Below are positions 25,155 through 34,099 of a DNA stretch of 64,000 nucleotides, piece by piece; the stretch's first letter is position 1, and every line of letters begins with the position of its first letter. The translations under genes were made by a program, and so were the position numbers. The stretch comes from Streptomyces sp. WMMB303 (lineage in GTDB: Bacteria; Actinomycetota; Actinomycetes; Streptomycetales; Streptomycetaceae): contig NZ_JARKIN010000001.1 in the NCBI RefSeq assembly GCF_029351045.1, positions 124,001-188,000 of the forward strand, given 5' to 3'. The notes under the pieces were generated by a model, which was given only the letters and a program-made list of their open reading frames with translations, was not told the DNA's origin and did not search any database.

Positions 25155-25832
25155 ATGGCTCGAGTCCCGGAATCCCAGCGTGTACGGGACGCGCTGGAGA
25201 ACGCCGTCGTCGACGGCCGCTACCGCCCCGGCGAGCGGCTGGACCCCGCGCGGCTGGAGAGGGAGTTCGGCTGCTCCCGTACCCCGGTCCGGGAAGCCCT
25301 CCAGGCGCTGGAGCGGTCCGGCCTGGTGCAGATCCGCGCCAAACAGGGCACCTACGTCACCGAGTTGAGCGTCTCCGAACTGGCCGAGCGGTTCGAAGTC
25401 ATGGCGGAACTCGAGGGGATGGCGGCGCGGCTCTCCGCCCGGCGCATCGAACAGGAAGCACTGGACGAGCTCGGACACGCGCTCCGCGAGTGCGAGGTCC
25501 ACGCACTGGCCGGGGACGCCGACCGCTACTACTACGCCAACGCCTGCTTCCACGGCATCGTCTACGACTCCTGCGGCAACGAATATCTGCGCCAGCAGGT
25601 ACACGCGCTCAAACGGGTCCTGCAGCCCTACCGGCGGCTGCAGTTGCGGGTGCCCGACCGTATGCGGCGCTCCCTGACCGAGCACCGCCGGATCGCCGAG
25701 GCGATCGCGAGCGGCGACGCCGAGACCGCCGAGAACGCGGCGCGGGACCACGTCCTGGTCCAGGTCAAGGAGTTCAGTCAGCTGATACGGACGTGGAGAC
25801 ACCTCAACCGGTCGGCACTCGGCACCGGTTGA
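25155..25832 (+). CDS. matR: GntR/FadR-type malonate regulator MatR
   Basis: The 225-residue protein has a GntR winged helix (residues about 8-70, GERLDPARLEREFGCSRTPVREALQALERSGLV in two motif parts) and an FCD-type all-helical effector domain with HGIVYDSCGNEYL and LTEHRRIAEAI, carrying candidate metal-binding histidines. ATG 25155 follows GGAGG at 25145-25149; GTG 25149 would overlap it. Divergent placement to matA-matB-madLM and the intervening palindrome support a malonate-responsive repressor. Confidence 0.88.
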   Translation: MARVPESQRVRDALENAVVDGRYRPGERLDPARLEREFGCSRTPVREALQALERSGLVQIRAKQGTYVTELSVSELAERFEVMAELEGMAARLSARRIEQEALDELGHALRECEVHALAGDADRYYYANACFHGIVYDSCGNEYLRQQVHALKRVLQPYRRLQLRVPDRMRRSLTEHRRIAEAIASGDAETAENAARDHVLVQVKEFSQLIRTWRHLNRSALGTG

Positions 25833-26040
25833 GCCCGCCCCCGGTCCGGACGACGGCGCGGGCGATCGGTGCGCGCGGACGCCGCAGGCGCCGCGGGGCC
25901 GGGCGGACCGATCGGACGTCGAGGGCGCGCGCTCCGGGCGTCGGGGCGCATGCCCGGGGGGCAGCCGCGGGCGGCCGCCCCCCGTGATACATCGCATCGC
26001 CGCGGTCGTCGGCTGCTCCGCGGCGGATCCGTGCGGTGCG

Positions 26041-26073
26041 GGGCGGCCCACCTCACCGCACGGAAGGCCGCCC
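26041..26073. terminator. Candidate hairpin downstream of terD
   Basis: Arms GGGCGGCC (26041-26048) and GGCCGCCC (26066-26073) form an 8-bp stem about 40 bp past the TerD-family stop codon and 210 bp past matR. The rest of the 25833-26111 gap shows no gene. Confidence 0.5.
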
Positions 26074-26111
26074 GGACCCGGCGGCCCGGCGGGGGAGCTG
26101 CCGCGCGCCGG

Positions 26112-26696
26112 TCACTTGTCCACGGCGAAGCGCATCAGGGACTGCTCGTTGCCCTGCTTGACCTTCCCGGTCTCGTTGATCACCTTGAGCTTCCAGCCGG
26201 TACCGACCCGCATCGCCTTGGCCACAGCGCAGGCGTTGTCGTCGGTGAGCAGACTCGGCCAGATGTCGGCGACCTGCTGGGAACTGCCGCCGGTCGCGTC
26301 GTACACCTTGAAGCTGATGTTCCGCGCCCGCTGGAACGCGCTGCCCCTCTTGTAGGCGGCCGCGACGAAGACGACGGAGGTGATGTTGGACGGGATCCGT
26401 TCGAACTCGACGGTCACCGTCTCGTCGTCCCCGTCCCCGTGGCCGGTCTGGTTGTCCCCCGTGTGCAGCAGCGATCCGTTCCCCAACGGGTCGAGGGAGT
26501 CCAGACCGGCTATCCGTACCGGGTCCTGTCCCTGCATGGCGATCGCGATCAGGTCCAGGTCGGTGCCCGCCTTGCGGCGGATCTTGCCCAGCACGCCTCC
26601 GCTGCTTCCCGCGGTGGGATCCCAGGACGCGCCGATGGACAGGTGCGTGACGCCGTCCAGGTCGGCCGGCTCGTCTTCCTTCGTCAGCGTGATCAT
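26112..26696 (-). CDS. TerD family stress protein
   Basis: The 194-residue protein has the TerD calcium-binding pattern: SIGASWDP, GTDLDLIAIAMQ, HTGDNQTGHGDGDDETV and ERIPSNITSVVFVAAAY. TerD proteins occur in several copies in Streptomyces and bind Ca2+ through the DLD and GDGDDE acidic motifs; they are linked to tellurite and general envelope stress. ATG 26696 has GGAGG well placed upstream. A 16-bp palindrome at 26778-26793 lies in its promoter region. Confidence 0.92.
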   Translation of the reverse strand: MITLTKEDEPADLDGVTHLSIGASWDPTAGSSGGVLGKIRRKAGTDLDLIAIAMQGQDPVRIAGLDSLDPLGNGSLLHTGDNQTGHGDGDDETVTVEFERIPSNITSVVFVAAAYKRGSAFQRARNISFKVYDATGGSSQQVADIWPSLLTDDNACAVAKAMRVGTGWKLKVINETGKVKQGNEQSLMRFAVDK

Positions 26697-26764
26697 GCGT
26701 AAGCCTCCAGGTTGGGACGGTGGAGCCCGGGCGACTGCTCCGGCTCGCTTCTCGGCCGGCGGTC

Positions 26765-26793
26765 TTGACAACCGGCGTCTACAGCACTGTAGA
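26765..26793. promoter_or_regulatory. Palindrome TCTACAG-CA-CTGTAGA with promoter-like TTGACA
   Basis: The perfect 16-bp palindrome (26778-26793) sits about 85 bp upstream of the TerD-family start. On the plus strand, TTGACA (26765-26770), a 17-bp spacer and TGTAGA (26788-26793) read as a promoter pointing away from terD, although no gene lies downstream on that strand. The palindrome is more likely a repressor or activator site for terD. Confidence 0.5.
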
Positions 26794-26813
26794 ACTGCCG
26801 ACCGTGCGCGAAG

Positions 26814-26845
26814 GTTCCGGCCCCGCACGGAAGACCGGCCGGAAC
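26814..26845. terminator. Hairpin downstream of secreted protein gene
   Basis: GTTCCGGCC (26814-26822) and GGCCGGAAC (26837-26845) form a 9-bp stem with a 14-base loop, about 40 bp after the stop of the minus-strand gene ending at 26885. Confidence 0.5.
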
Positions 26846-26884
26846 GACGACAGCCCGACACCGCCTCCGCATGCCTGCGCGGCG

Positions 26885-27499
26885 TCAGCCGAGGGGGGCC
26901 GCTGTGCGCGTCGACGGTTCCGTACCACAGGGGCAGGGCCGGTACTCCAGCCCCAGTTCGCCGTCCACGGCACGACTGGAGCGGGTCGCGGCGTCACTGA
27001 CCGCTCGCCAGGAGCCGTACTTGGCGTGCAGCTGGTCCGCTGTGGGGCCCAGCGGGTTACCGTACTTCTCCTGGTTGCGCTCCTCCAGCCGGCTGGTCTC
27101 CTCCGGGGACATACCGGCGCGGGTGATCTCCTTGGCCTCGTTGCGCATCCGCACCAACTTCCGGGCGATCTCCTCCTCCGAGCGGCCCTGGGCGCGCATC
27201 TCGCACTCCGTACGATCCATCTCGCCCAGCAGCGCGTGGTAGCGCATCCGGACCTCGCGGGACTCTGCGCGCTCCGCCGGAGTCTCGGCCCGGATCATGC
27301 ACACGACCTTCTCCGGGCTGGTGCACGGGCCCGGGTCGGACGGTTCCTGGGACAGCGGAGCCACGACGACGGAACCGCCGCAGGCGCTCCCGGGGCACGC
27401 GGCGGCCGGAGCGGCGGCGGCCGCGCCGAGAGCAGCCTGGGCGACCAGGACGAGGGGCAGCGCCCGGCGGGCGAGAGAGCGAAGACGCGATGACGACAT
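26885..27499 (-). CDS. Secreted hypothetical protein
   Basis: I do not recognise a family. The 204-residue product starts with a basic N-region and a hydrophobic core (RRALPLVLVAQAALGAAAAA), a likely Sec signal peptide with cleavage near an AxA before CPGSACGG. The mature part has paired cysteines (CPGSAC, CTS...VVC, CEM, CPC), a charged helical middle (residues about 75-150) and a C-terminal LHAKYGSWRAVSDAATRSSRA motif. An exported protein with structural disulfides is likely. It is monocistronic, on the opposite strand from the methyltransferase. Confidence 0.6.
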   Translation of the reverse strand: MSSSRLRSLARRALPLVLVAQAALGAAAAAPAAACPGSACGGSVVVAPLSQEPSDPGPCTSPEKVVCMIRAETPAERAESREVRMRYHALLGEMDRTECEMRAQGRSEEEIARKLVRMRNEAKEITRAGMSPEETSRLEERNQEKYGNPLGPTADQLHAKYGSWRAVSDAATRSSRAVDGELGLEYRPCPCGTEPSTRTAAPLG

Positions 27500-27950
27500 G
27501 GCCGCATCCTGGCGGTCGGCGCCCGGGCGAGGGCGGTTTCGCCCACGCGTTCCCTCGTTCGGGGCGACATCCTCATCCCCGCAGGTGACGGGGGGCTGTC
27601 CACGCGTGCCGCGCCTCCGGGCGGTGTGCTCGGCCGGCAGCGCCCCCCAAGTGCTCAGGACGCGGTGCCGGCGAGGGTCGAGGAACCGACGGAGAGGCCC
27701 TCCGCGGATACCTGCCGTGCGAGCGGGCGCGGGCACGAAAGCCCCCCGGAAGCATCGGAGCGCTCACGCGCTGTGCAGCGCGGTCCGGCTCGCCGGGCTC
27801 CCGGCGACGTCCGGGCCGAAGTCCGTATGAGGCCCCCTTGCGATGTGCCGTTGTGCGCCGTGCCCGCACGAATCAGCCCAGAAGCTGCACGGAGCCGACC
27901 GAACTGCCCCATGATGGTGATCCATTACTGCCGCAGGTGAGGAGTACACG
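27500..27950. other. Divergent intergenic region
   Basis: No gene is supported in these 451 bp. The region must hold the promoters of the secreted protein (left) and the PF04672-type methyltransferase (right). No convincing palindrome or -35/-10 pair was found by eye. Confidence 0.5.
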
Positions 27951-28775
27951 ATGGACGAGGCAGGTCACCAGGTTCCGCAACCGGGTACCAAACCCCACAC
28001 CGCCCGCCTGTACGACTACTTCCTCGGCGGGAAGACGCACTACGCCGTGGACCGCGAGGCGGCGGTGCCCGCGCTGTCCGCGAATCCGCACGCGATGGTC
28101 GCCGCCCGGCAGAACCGGGAGTTCATGCACCGGGCCGCCCGGTTCGTCGCCGAGGACCTCGGCATCCGCCAGTTCCTGGACATCGGAACCGGCATTCCGA
28201 CCGAACCCAACCTGCATCAGGTGACCCAGGCGATCACCCCCGAGGCACGCGTCGTCTACTCGGACAACGATCCGATCGTTCTCGCGCATGCCCGTGCGCT
28301 GATGAGCAGCACGCCGGAGGGCAAGACGGACTACATCGAGGCGGACATCCGCGAACCGGAGCGGATCCTGGAACGCGCGCACCTGACCCTCGACTTCGGT
28401 GCCCCGATAGCCCTGTCGGTGGTGGCGCTGCTGCACTTCATCCCGGACGAGGACGATCCGTACGCCCTCATGCGCCATCTGCTCACGCCCCTGGCGCCGG
28501 GCAGTGCGCTGGTGCTCTCGCACGCGGCGCTCGACATGGACGACGGCCGGATGGCTGCGCTGGCCGAGCACTACCGCAAGGCCGTCACCCCCACCCAGTT
28601 CCGGACCCGCGAGGAGACCGCGCTCTTCTTCGACGGCCTGGACCTGCTGGATCCCGGTATCACTCCGACGTGCGAATGGCGGATGGACCTCGACGTGGGG
28701 CCGATCCGGCAGCTCCCCGGCACCATCTCCGCGGCCGAGGCCGGAGTATGGGCCGGGGTGGCTGTCAAACGCTGA
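27951..28775 (+). CDS. SAM-dependent methyltransferase, PF04672 type
   Basis: The 274-residue protein has the diagnostic start of this actinobacterial family, KPHTARLYDYFLGGKTHYAVDR (read as two motifs around 16-37), then FLDIGTGIPTEPNLHQV as SAM-binding motif I and YSDNDPIVLAHARAL as the acidic motif II. Substrates of this family are largely unknown. A GTGAGGAG ribosome site lies just before ATG 27951. The gene ends convergent to the small membrane protein at 28840. The last codons (GTCAAACGCTG) are repeated 26 bp downstream. Confidence 0.88.
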   Translation: MDEAGHQVPQPGTKPHTARLYDYFLGGKTHYAVDREAAVPALSANPHAMVAARQNREFMHRAARFVAEDLGIRQFLDIGTGIPTEPNLHQVTQAITPEARVVYSDNDPIVLAHARALMSSTPEGKTDYIEADIREPERILERAHLTLDFGAPIALSVVALLHFIPDEDDPYALMRHLLTPLAPGSALVLSHAALDMDDGRMAALAEHYRKAVTPTQFRTREETALFFDGLDLLDPGITPTCEWRMDLDVGPIRQLPGTISAAEAGVWAGVAVKR

Positions 28776-28839
28776 GCGCGGAGGCGCTCCGTCAAACGCT
28801 GGGCACCCTCGCGCCGTTCGTGCCCGCCGGGTCCGCGTG

Positions 28840-29187
28840 TCACCTCATCAGCAGCAGGCTGTTGACGAATCCGACGACGGCGAGGCCGCAGAACGCCCAG
28901 CCCACGACTCTCCGTTTCAGCACGGCGTACCGGTCCTCGTATTCGCGGCGCAGGGAGTCGGCGCGCTGCGCCGTCTCCCGCAGGGCGGCACGGGAGGTGT
29001 CCGCGAGGGCCTCGGCGAGGCGGCGGACCACATCCTCGCGTTCCGCTCCGGTGAGCCAGTCCAACGGGGCGACGGCGTGCTCGGCCCGTGCCCGGGCGTC
29101 GCTCAGATGCCGCTGCCACAGCAGATAGCCCTCGATCCGCCGGACGCCGTCGCCGGCCTCTTCTTCGGGGGGCTTCCTGACGCCCAC
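28840..29187 (-). CDS. Small coiled-coil protein with C-terminal membrane anchor
   Basis: This 115-residue protein, not recognised as a named family, starts at GTG 29187, eight bases after the ctaD stop, suggesting coupling. Residues about 25-95 form a charged amphipathic helix region (EREDVVRRLAEALADTSRAA), and residues 93-114 (VVGWAFCGLAVVGFVNSLLL) a single membrane segment. The layout suggests a tail-anchored helper or neighbouring subunit for the oxidase (inference). Confidence 0.65.
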   Translation of the reverse strand: MGVRKPPEEEAGDGVRRIEGYLLWQRHLSDARARAEHAVAPLDWLTGAEREDVVRRLAEALADTSRAALRETAQRADSLRREYEDRYAVLKRRVVGWAFCGLAVVGFVNSLLLMR

Positions 29188-29195
29188 GGTCTGTC

Positions 29196-30932
29196 TCAGC
29201 TCTCGGCTTCGGGCAACTGCCCTCGGCCATGCCGCCCCGGACCGGAACCGGTCGCCCGGGGCCGGTCGAGGTTCTCGCTGTCGTCGAGTGCCGAGATGTT
29301 CGGATGGTGGAAGTCGAAGGCGGGCGACTCGGACCGGATCTTGGGCAGGGTGACGAAATTGTGCCGGGGCGGCGGGCAGGAGGTGGCCCATTCGAGAGAG
29401 CGGCCGAAACCCCAGGGGTCGTCCTCGTGGACGCGCTCGGCCGTCCTGGCGGTCTTCCACACGTTGTAGAGGAACGGGAGCATCGACGAACCCAGGAGGA
29501 AGGAGCCGATGGTCGAGAACGTGTTCAGCGCGGTGAACCCGTCGGCCGCCAGGTAGTCCGCGTAGCGGCGGGGCATACCCTCGGCGCCGATCCAGTGCTG
29601 GACCAGGAAGGTGGCGTGGAAGCCCACGAACAGGGTCCAGAAGTGGATTTTGCCGAGGCGTTCGTCGAGCATCCTGCCGGTCCACTTGGGCCACCAGAAG
29701 TAGAACCCGGCGAACATCGCGAAGACGACGGTGCCGAAGACGGTGTAGTGGAAGTGGGCCACGACGAAGTACGAGTCGGAGACGTGGAAGTCCATGGGCG
29801 GTGACGCCAGCAGCACGCCGGTCAGGCCGCCGAAGAGGAAGGTCACCAGGAATCCGACCGACCACAGCATCGGGGTCTCGAAGGAGAGTGATCCCTTCCA
29901 CATGGTGCCGATCCAGTTGAAGAACTTCACCCCGGTGGGTACGGCGATCAGGAAGGACATGAAGGAGAAGAACGGCAGCAGCACGCCGCCGGTCACGAAC
30001 ATGTGGTGTGCCCATACCGTCATGGACAGCCCGGTGATGGTGATGGTGGCGCCGACGAGTCCGACGTAGCCGAAGACCGGTTTGCGGGCGAACACCGGAA
30101 AGATGTCCGAGACGATGCCGAAGAACGGCAGCGCGATGATGTAGACCTCCGGGTGCCCCCAGAACCAGAACAGGTGCTGCCACAGCAGCGCTCCACCGTT
30201 CGCGGCGTCGAAGATGTGCGCTCCGAACTTGCGGTCGGCCTCGAGCGCGAACAGCGCCGCGGTCAGGATCGGGAAAGCCATCAGCACCAGCACGGCGGTC
30301 AGCAGCACGTTCCAGGTGAAGATGGGCATCCGGAACATCGTCATCCCGGGAGCGCGCATGCAGATGATGGTGGCGAGGAAGTTGACCGACCCCAGAATGG
30401 TGCCGAATCCCGAGAACGCGAGCCCCATGATCCACATGTCCGCGCCGACGGCCGGTGTGTGCACCCCGTCGGAGAGCGGCGAGTAGGCGGTCCAGCCGAA
30501 GTCCGGGGCGCCCTGCGGCGTGAGCAGCGAACCGAGCACGATGAGCGAGCCGAAGAGATACACCCAGTAGGAGAAGGCGTTCAGCCGGGGGAACGCCACG
30601 TCCGGCGCCCCGATCTGCAGGGGCATGATCCAGTTCGCGAACCCGGTGAACAGGGGCGTCGCGAAGACGATCAGCATGATGGCGCCGTGCATGGTGAAGG
30701 CCTGGTTGTACTGCTCCGGCGAGATGATCTGCAGGCCCGGACGCGCCAGCTCCGCCCGCATGACGAGCGCCATCACACCGGCGATCAGGAAGAAGAGGAA
30801 CGACGTGATGAGGTAGAGGCTGCCGATCGTCTTGTGATCGGTTGTCGTCAGCCACCGCACCACGGTGTGGCCAGGACGCCGCTGACCGGACGGGCGCGAA
30901 CCGGACGGCCGCGAAACCAGCGAGGTGGACAT
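29196..30932 (-). CDS. ctaD: Cytochrome c oxidase subunit I, aa3 type
   Basis: The 578-residue, 12-helix protein has all key haem-copper oxidase features: heme a ligand His in [15 protein letters not shown], the CuB and cross-linked Tyr site [10 protein letters not shown], CuB histidines in WAHHMFV, and the heme ligands in [16 protein letters not shown] 30932 has GGAG upstream; an upstream ATG 14 codons earlier is less likely. The gene is not next to ctaC, ctaE or the qcr genes, so it is probably a second, alternative subunit I. Its only operon partner seen is the 115-residue coiled-coil membrane protein. Confidence 0.93.
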   Translation of the reverse strand: MSTSLVSRPSGSRPSGQRRPGHTVVRWLTTTDHKTIGSLYLITSFLFFLIAGVMALVMRAELARPGLQIISPEQYNQAFTMHGAIMLIVFATPLFTGFANWIMPLQIGAPDVAFPRLNAFSYWVYLFGSLIVLGSLLTPQGAPDFGWTAYSPLSDGVHTPAVGADMWIMGLAFSGFGTILGSVNFLATIICMRAPGMTMFRMPIFTWNVLLTAVLVLMAFPILTAALFALEADRKFGAHIFDAANGGALLWQHLFWFWGHPEVYIIALPFFGIVSDIFPVFARKPVFGYVGLVGATITITGLSMTVWAHHMFVTGGVLLPFFSFMSFLIAVPTGVKFFNWIGTMWKGSLSFETPMLWSVGFLVTFLFGGLTGVLLASPPMDFHVSDSYFVVAHFHYTVFGTVVFAMFAGFYFWWPKWTGRMLDERLGKIHFWTLFVGFHATFLVQHWIGAEGMPRRYADYLAADGFTALNTFSTIGSFLLGSSMLPFLYNVWKTARTAERVHEDDPWGFGRSLEWATSCPPPRHNFVTLPKIRSESPAFDFHHPNISALDDSENLDRPRATGSGPGRHGRGQLPEAES

Positions 30933-31355
30933 GTCTGCTCCTGGCGGGTGAACATCGACCCGTTGATGACTCACTGCATTTGAATACCTACTCTAAGTGA
31001 CGCTACTGAGGTCTCCGGCCCTCTCCTCCGCGTGTCTCGCCGACCCCGCGCACCCGAGCCCGTCCGGGCAACGGTTCGACACGCCCGCCGACTTCCGGCT
31101 CCGCGGCACATCCGCACGTAAGGGCCGGACGCCCGAACGGGGTTCAGGCACCGACAGGAGGGCGGACCGGCGTCGCAGCCGTCCCTCCCGGGCCGAGGCG
31201 CGTCCGCTGCCCGGCCGATGGCGGAAAACCGACGCAACATTGGCATGGACCTGTCCATGATCCGTCGCTAATCTGCGCAGCGGCATCTCCCGGGATCGTT
31301 CCCAGGCTTTGCTGTTCCACCCCCACGACAGACTGGAACAACGAAAGGCCGATCC
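30933..31355. other. Divergent ctaD / protease regulatory region
   Basis: No gene is supported in these 423 bp. An unusually AT-rich patch at about 30970-31005 is the likely ctaD promoter. The right part holds the protease promoter, with TAATCT at 31269-31274 as a candidate -10 box and the palindrome at 31244-31259. Confidence 0.5.
31244..31259. promoter_or_regulatory. Perfect palindrome CATGGAC-CT-GTCCATG
   Basis: A 7+2+7 perfect inverted repeat lies about 97 bp before the protease start and ends 9 bp before the candidate -10 TAATCT, so it covers the expected -35 position. It is probably the binding site of a regulator of the secreted protease. It does not fully match the AdpA consensus TGGCSNGWWY. 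Confidence 0.6.
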
Positions 31356-32507
31356 ATGAGACGCACCAGAACCCCGCGCGCCCTCCTGTCCGCGCTGCTG
31401 GCCGGAGGAGCCCTCGTGGCCGCCGGTCTGCTCCCGGCGACGGCGGCGGACGCGCGACCGCAGACCGAGAAGACCCCCGCGTCCGACGGTGTATTGAACG
31501 CCATGCAGCGGGACTTCGGGCTCAGCGAGCAGCAGGCCGTCAAGCGGCTGGCCGCCGAGAAGCAGGCGCGGACCACCGAGAAGCGGGCGCAGCGAGCGGC
31601 CGGGAGCGCCTACGCGGGCTCCTGGTTCTCCCCGAAGACCCGGAAACTGACCGTGGCGGTCGCCGACAGCGAAAGAGCCGCGGCGGTGCGGGCCACCGGC
31701 GCGACCGTGAACCTGGTGGACCGCACCGCAAAGCAGCTGGACGCCGTACAGAAGCGCATCGACGCCCTCGACGCGCCCAGCGGGGTCAGCAGTTGGCGGG
31801 TCGACTGGAAGACCAACCGCGTCGTGGTCGAGGTCCTCAGCTCCCACCAAGCTGACAACGATGTCAAGAAGTTTCTGGCCCGGGCACGCAAAGCGGGACC
31901 GGTGACGGTCCGCACAACGGACCACGCGCCCTCGACCCTCTCCGCCGGCACCGTCGGCGGAGACCCCTACTACACCGGCAACGTCCGCTGCTCCATAGGT
32001 TTCTCGGTCCAGGGCGGCTTCGTCACCGCGGGCCACTGCGGCGGGGCGGGCCAGGCGGTCAACGGCTGGGACGGCTCCTACATCGGCGATTTCCAGGGCT
32101 CCTCGTTCCCCGGCAACGACTACGCCTGGGTCAACGTCGGCAGTGGATGGTGGACGGTTCCGGTCGTCCTGGGCTGGGGCACGGTCTCGGACCAGCTCGT
32201 CCGCGGCTCCGCCGAGGCACCGGTCGGGGCCTCCATCTGCCGGTCGGGGTCGACCTCGCACTGGCACTGCGGCACCGTCCTCGCCAAGAACGAGACCGTC
32301 AACTACAGCCAGGGCGCCGTCCACGAGATGACGAAGACCAGCGTGTGCGCCGAGGGCGGGGACTCGGGCGGCTCCTTCATCAGCGGCGACCAGGCACAGG
32401 GCGTCACCTCCGGTGGCTGGGGCGACTGCTCCGGCGGCGGCGAGACCTGGTATCAGCCGATCAACGAGATTCTGAACCACTACGGCCTGACGCTGCACAC
32501 CGCCTGA
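31356..32507 (+). CDS. Streptogrisin-type S1E serine protease precursor
   Basis: The 383-residue preproprotein has a signal peptide (residues 1 to about 31, ending ATAADA), a propeptide with the alpha-lytic-protease pro-domain look, and a mature chymotrypsin-like domain from about residue 196. The catalytic triad is His227 (VTAGHC), Asp255 (GNDYAWV) and Ser337 (GGDSGGS). Six cysteines in the mature part would form disulfides, as in streptogrisins. It is a secreted extracellular protease. The gene is monocistronic, with a perfect palindrome upstream and a long hairpin about 135 bp downstream. Confidence 0.93.
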   Translation: MRRTRTPRALLSALLAGGALVAAGLLPATAADARPQTEKTPASDGVLNAMQRDFGLSEQQAVKRLAAEKQARTTEKRAQRAAGSAYAGSWFSPKTRKLTVAVADSERAAAVRATGATVNLVDRTAKQLDAVQKRIDALDAPSGVSSWRVDWKTNRVVVEVLSSHQADNDVKKFLARARKAGPVTVRTTDHAPSTLSAGTVGGDPYYTGNVRCSIGFSVQGGFVTAGHCGGAGQAVNGWDGSYIGDFQGSSFPGNDYAWVNVGSGWWTVPVVLGWGTVSDQLVRGSAEAPVGASICRSGSTSHWHCGTVLAKNETVNYSQGAVHEMTKTSVCAEGGDSGGSFISGDQAQGVTSGGWGDCSGGGETWYQPINEILNHYGLTLHTA

Positions 32508-32642
32508 CCCGCCCGCGACCGGCAGCCCGGCGGACGGCGCGCGGGACGGCCACGGCACGCCGTGGCGGTGGCGCGGCATCGCACGGCGTCCGCCGGAATT
32601 ACCGGGAGGGCCCCAGGGGGTACCCCTCCCGGTGCCGGACCC

Positions 32643-32682
32643 CCGCCGGTGCGTGCGGCGCGTACGCCGCACGCACCGGCGG
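32643..32682. terminator. 18-bp hairpin terminator after protease
   Basis: Arms 32643-32660 and 32665-32682 are perfect complements with a CGTA loop. It is the strongest hairpin between the protease and the downstream TraR/DksA-like gene and probably separates the two transcripts. Confidence 0.8.
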
Positions 32683-32752
32683 TCGGACCGGGCCGACTGC
32701 GCTCGCGGGCCGGAGTCCCTCGGCCGTCGGAGTGGGCCGCCAGGGTCCGGGA

Positions 32753-33175
32753 ATGCCGGGCCGCGGTGTCGTCGTTGCCCCTTTTGTGGCTGACTCACCG
32801 CACGATCCGGCACTCTCCCCCGCGGCACGGGCCGCGGCACGGGAGGTGCTCCTGGCGGAACGCGCCGGAACCGGACAGCAGATCGCGGCCCTGAGCCGGG
32901 AGTTCGAGCAGATCGTCGAGGCCAACGCCCTGATCGCGATCGACGACGAGCACGACCCCGAGGGGTCGAGCACGGCCTTCGAGCGGGCGCACGTCGCCGC
33001 GCTGCTGACCCGGGCACGGGAGCACCTGGTGGAGGTGGACCGGGCGCTGGAGCGCCTGAAGCGGGGCGACTACGGACGCTGCACGGAGTGCGGGGTGCCG
33101 ATCCCCGAGGAGCGCTTGTCGGCACGTCCCGCGGCGATCACCTGCGTGCGCTGCGCGGCCGCACGACACACCTGA
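32753..33175 (+). CDS. TraR/DksA-type zinc-finger protein
   Basis: The 140-residue protein has a coiled-coil middle and a C4 zinc finger CTECGVP...ITCVRC (CxxC-x17-CxxC) near residues 112-135, the hallmark of the DksA/TraR family. RLKRGDYGRCTECG is a typical lead-in. Such proteins bind in the RNA polymerase secondary channel or act as stress proteins. ATG 32753 is the best start, but its ribosome site is weak; GTG 32786 is an alternative that still keeps the whole conserved domain. Confidence 0.82.
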   Translation: MPGRGVVVAPFVADSPHDPALSPAARAAAREVLLAERAGTGQQIAALSREFEQIVEANALIAIDDEHDPEGSSTAFERAHVAALLTRAREHLVEVDRALERLKRGDYGRCTECGVPIPEERLSARPAAITCVRCAAARHT

Positions 33176-33425
33176 CCCCGCGGCGGGCCGACGACTCGCC
33201 ACTCCTTGCGGGCCCGGTCCTGCCTCCGAGCGATCGAGTCCAGGACATCGCACAACAGCGCGTGGTCACAGGTGGGAAACAGTGTCCGCTCGGGCGACGG
33301 GCAGAAGAGTTTCAGCGTGCACTTATCTCTATGATCCGGTTGGCCGACTCGCAGTCACACACGGAATGATCGCCCGGGTCGGCAGGTTTCTCCTGCCATC
33401 CGCGCTCACAGTCACGGGGAAGTAC

Positions 33426-34004
33426 ATGCGCTCTGTTCGTGCCATACCTGCCGTAACCGCCCTCGTCGCGGTGCTGATCCCGCTGGCCGCCTGTGATCCG
33501 GCGGCGGACACCTCCGCGGGCGACGGTACGGCGTCCTCCGCGAGTCCCGGGCCGGCCGCACGGGACGGAAAGGACAGGGAGGACGGAAAGGACGAGAAGG
33601 GTAGCTCCTGCCCCACCCCGGCACCGGGGCACAAGGTCATCTGGATCCACCACGTCGAGGGGGCGATGAACACGGTGGTCGCCAAGGAAGCAAAGGCGGA
33701 ATGCCGGGACGGTTCCCAGGAAGGGGCTTCCTACCACCCTGTCGGGGAGTTCGAGAACTACCACCCGGCATCCGGAGGCACACAGATCACGGTGATCAGC
33801 AAGAAGGAATCCAAGCAGAAGAAACTCACCGCGCGAAACGGCGGAATCGCACATGTCAAAACCTGCGCGGACCCTGACGGCAAGCAATTCGACGGCGGTC
33901 AGCGGAAGGCGGACACCAGCGACTGCTGGGGCTTGAACTTCTACGATGTGAAAATCGACTCGGAGAACCGCATCACCAGTATGACCGAGGTGTACTCGTC
34001 GTAG
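33426..34004 (+). CDS. Lipoprotein, unknown function
   Basis: The 192-residue product has a lipoprotein signal with lipobox LAAC (Cys23) and then a low-complexity stretch rich in Ser, Gly, Asp and Lys (about 27-60). Two conserved-looking segments follow: VIWIHHVEGAMNTVVAKEAK and TCADPDGKQFDGGQ...DCWGLNFYDVKID. No family is recognised. It is likely anchored on the outer face of the membrane. ATG 33426 has GGGGAAG just upstream; longer in-frame starts lack a signal peptide. Confidence 0.65.
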   Translation: MRSVRAIPAVTALVAVLIPLAACDPAADTSAGDGTASSASPGPAARDGKDREDGKDEKGSSCPTPAPGHKVIWIHHVEGAMNTVVAKEAKAECRDGSQEGASYHPVGEFENYHPASGGTQITVISKKESKQKKLTARNGGIAHVKTCADPDGKQFDGGQRKADTSDCWGLNFYDVKIDSENRITSMTEVYSS

Positions 34005-34099
34005 GCGGGCCGCGGGGCGAGGCGCCCGGAAGGGGGCGCGGCCCCGAAGGACCGGGCACGAGCCGCAGCGCAGCCATGTCGGACGTCGAGGAGGAGACC

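Noticed and set aside
26779..27242. Plus-strand gene driven by the TTGACA promoter-like sequence near terD
   Set aside because: Forward frames there overlap the secreted-protein gene antisense and show no coding signal or motif.
31244..31259. AdpA binding site at the protease promoter
   Set aside because: The sequence TGGCATGGAC breaks the TGGCSNGWWY consensus at the fifth base, so AdpA cannot be claimed.
31240..31274. TTGGCA and TAATCT as a standard -35/-10 pair
   Set aside because: The spacer is 23 bp, too long for a housekeeping promoter.
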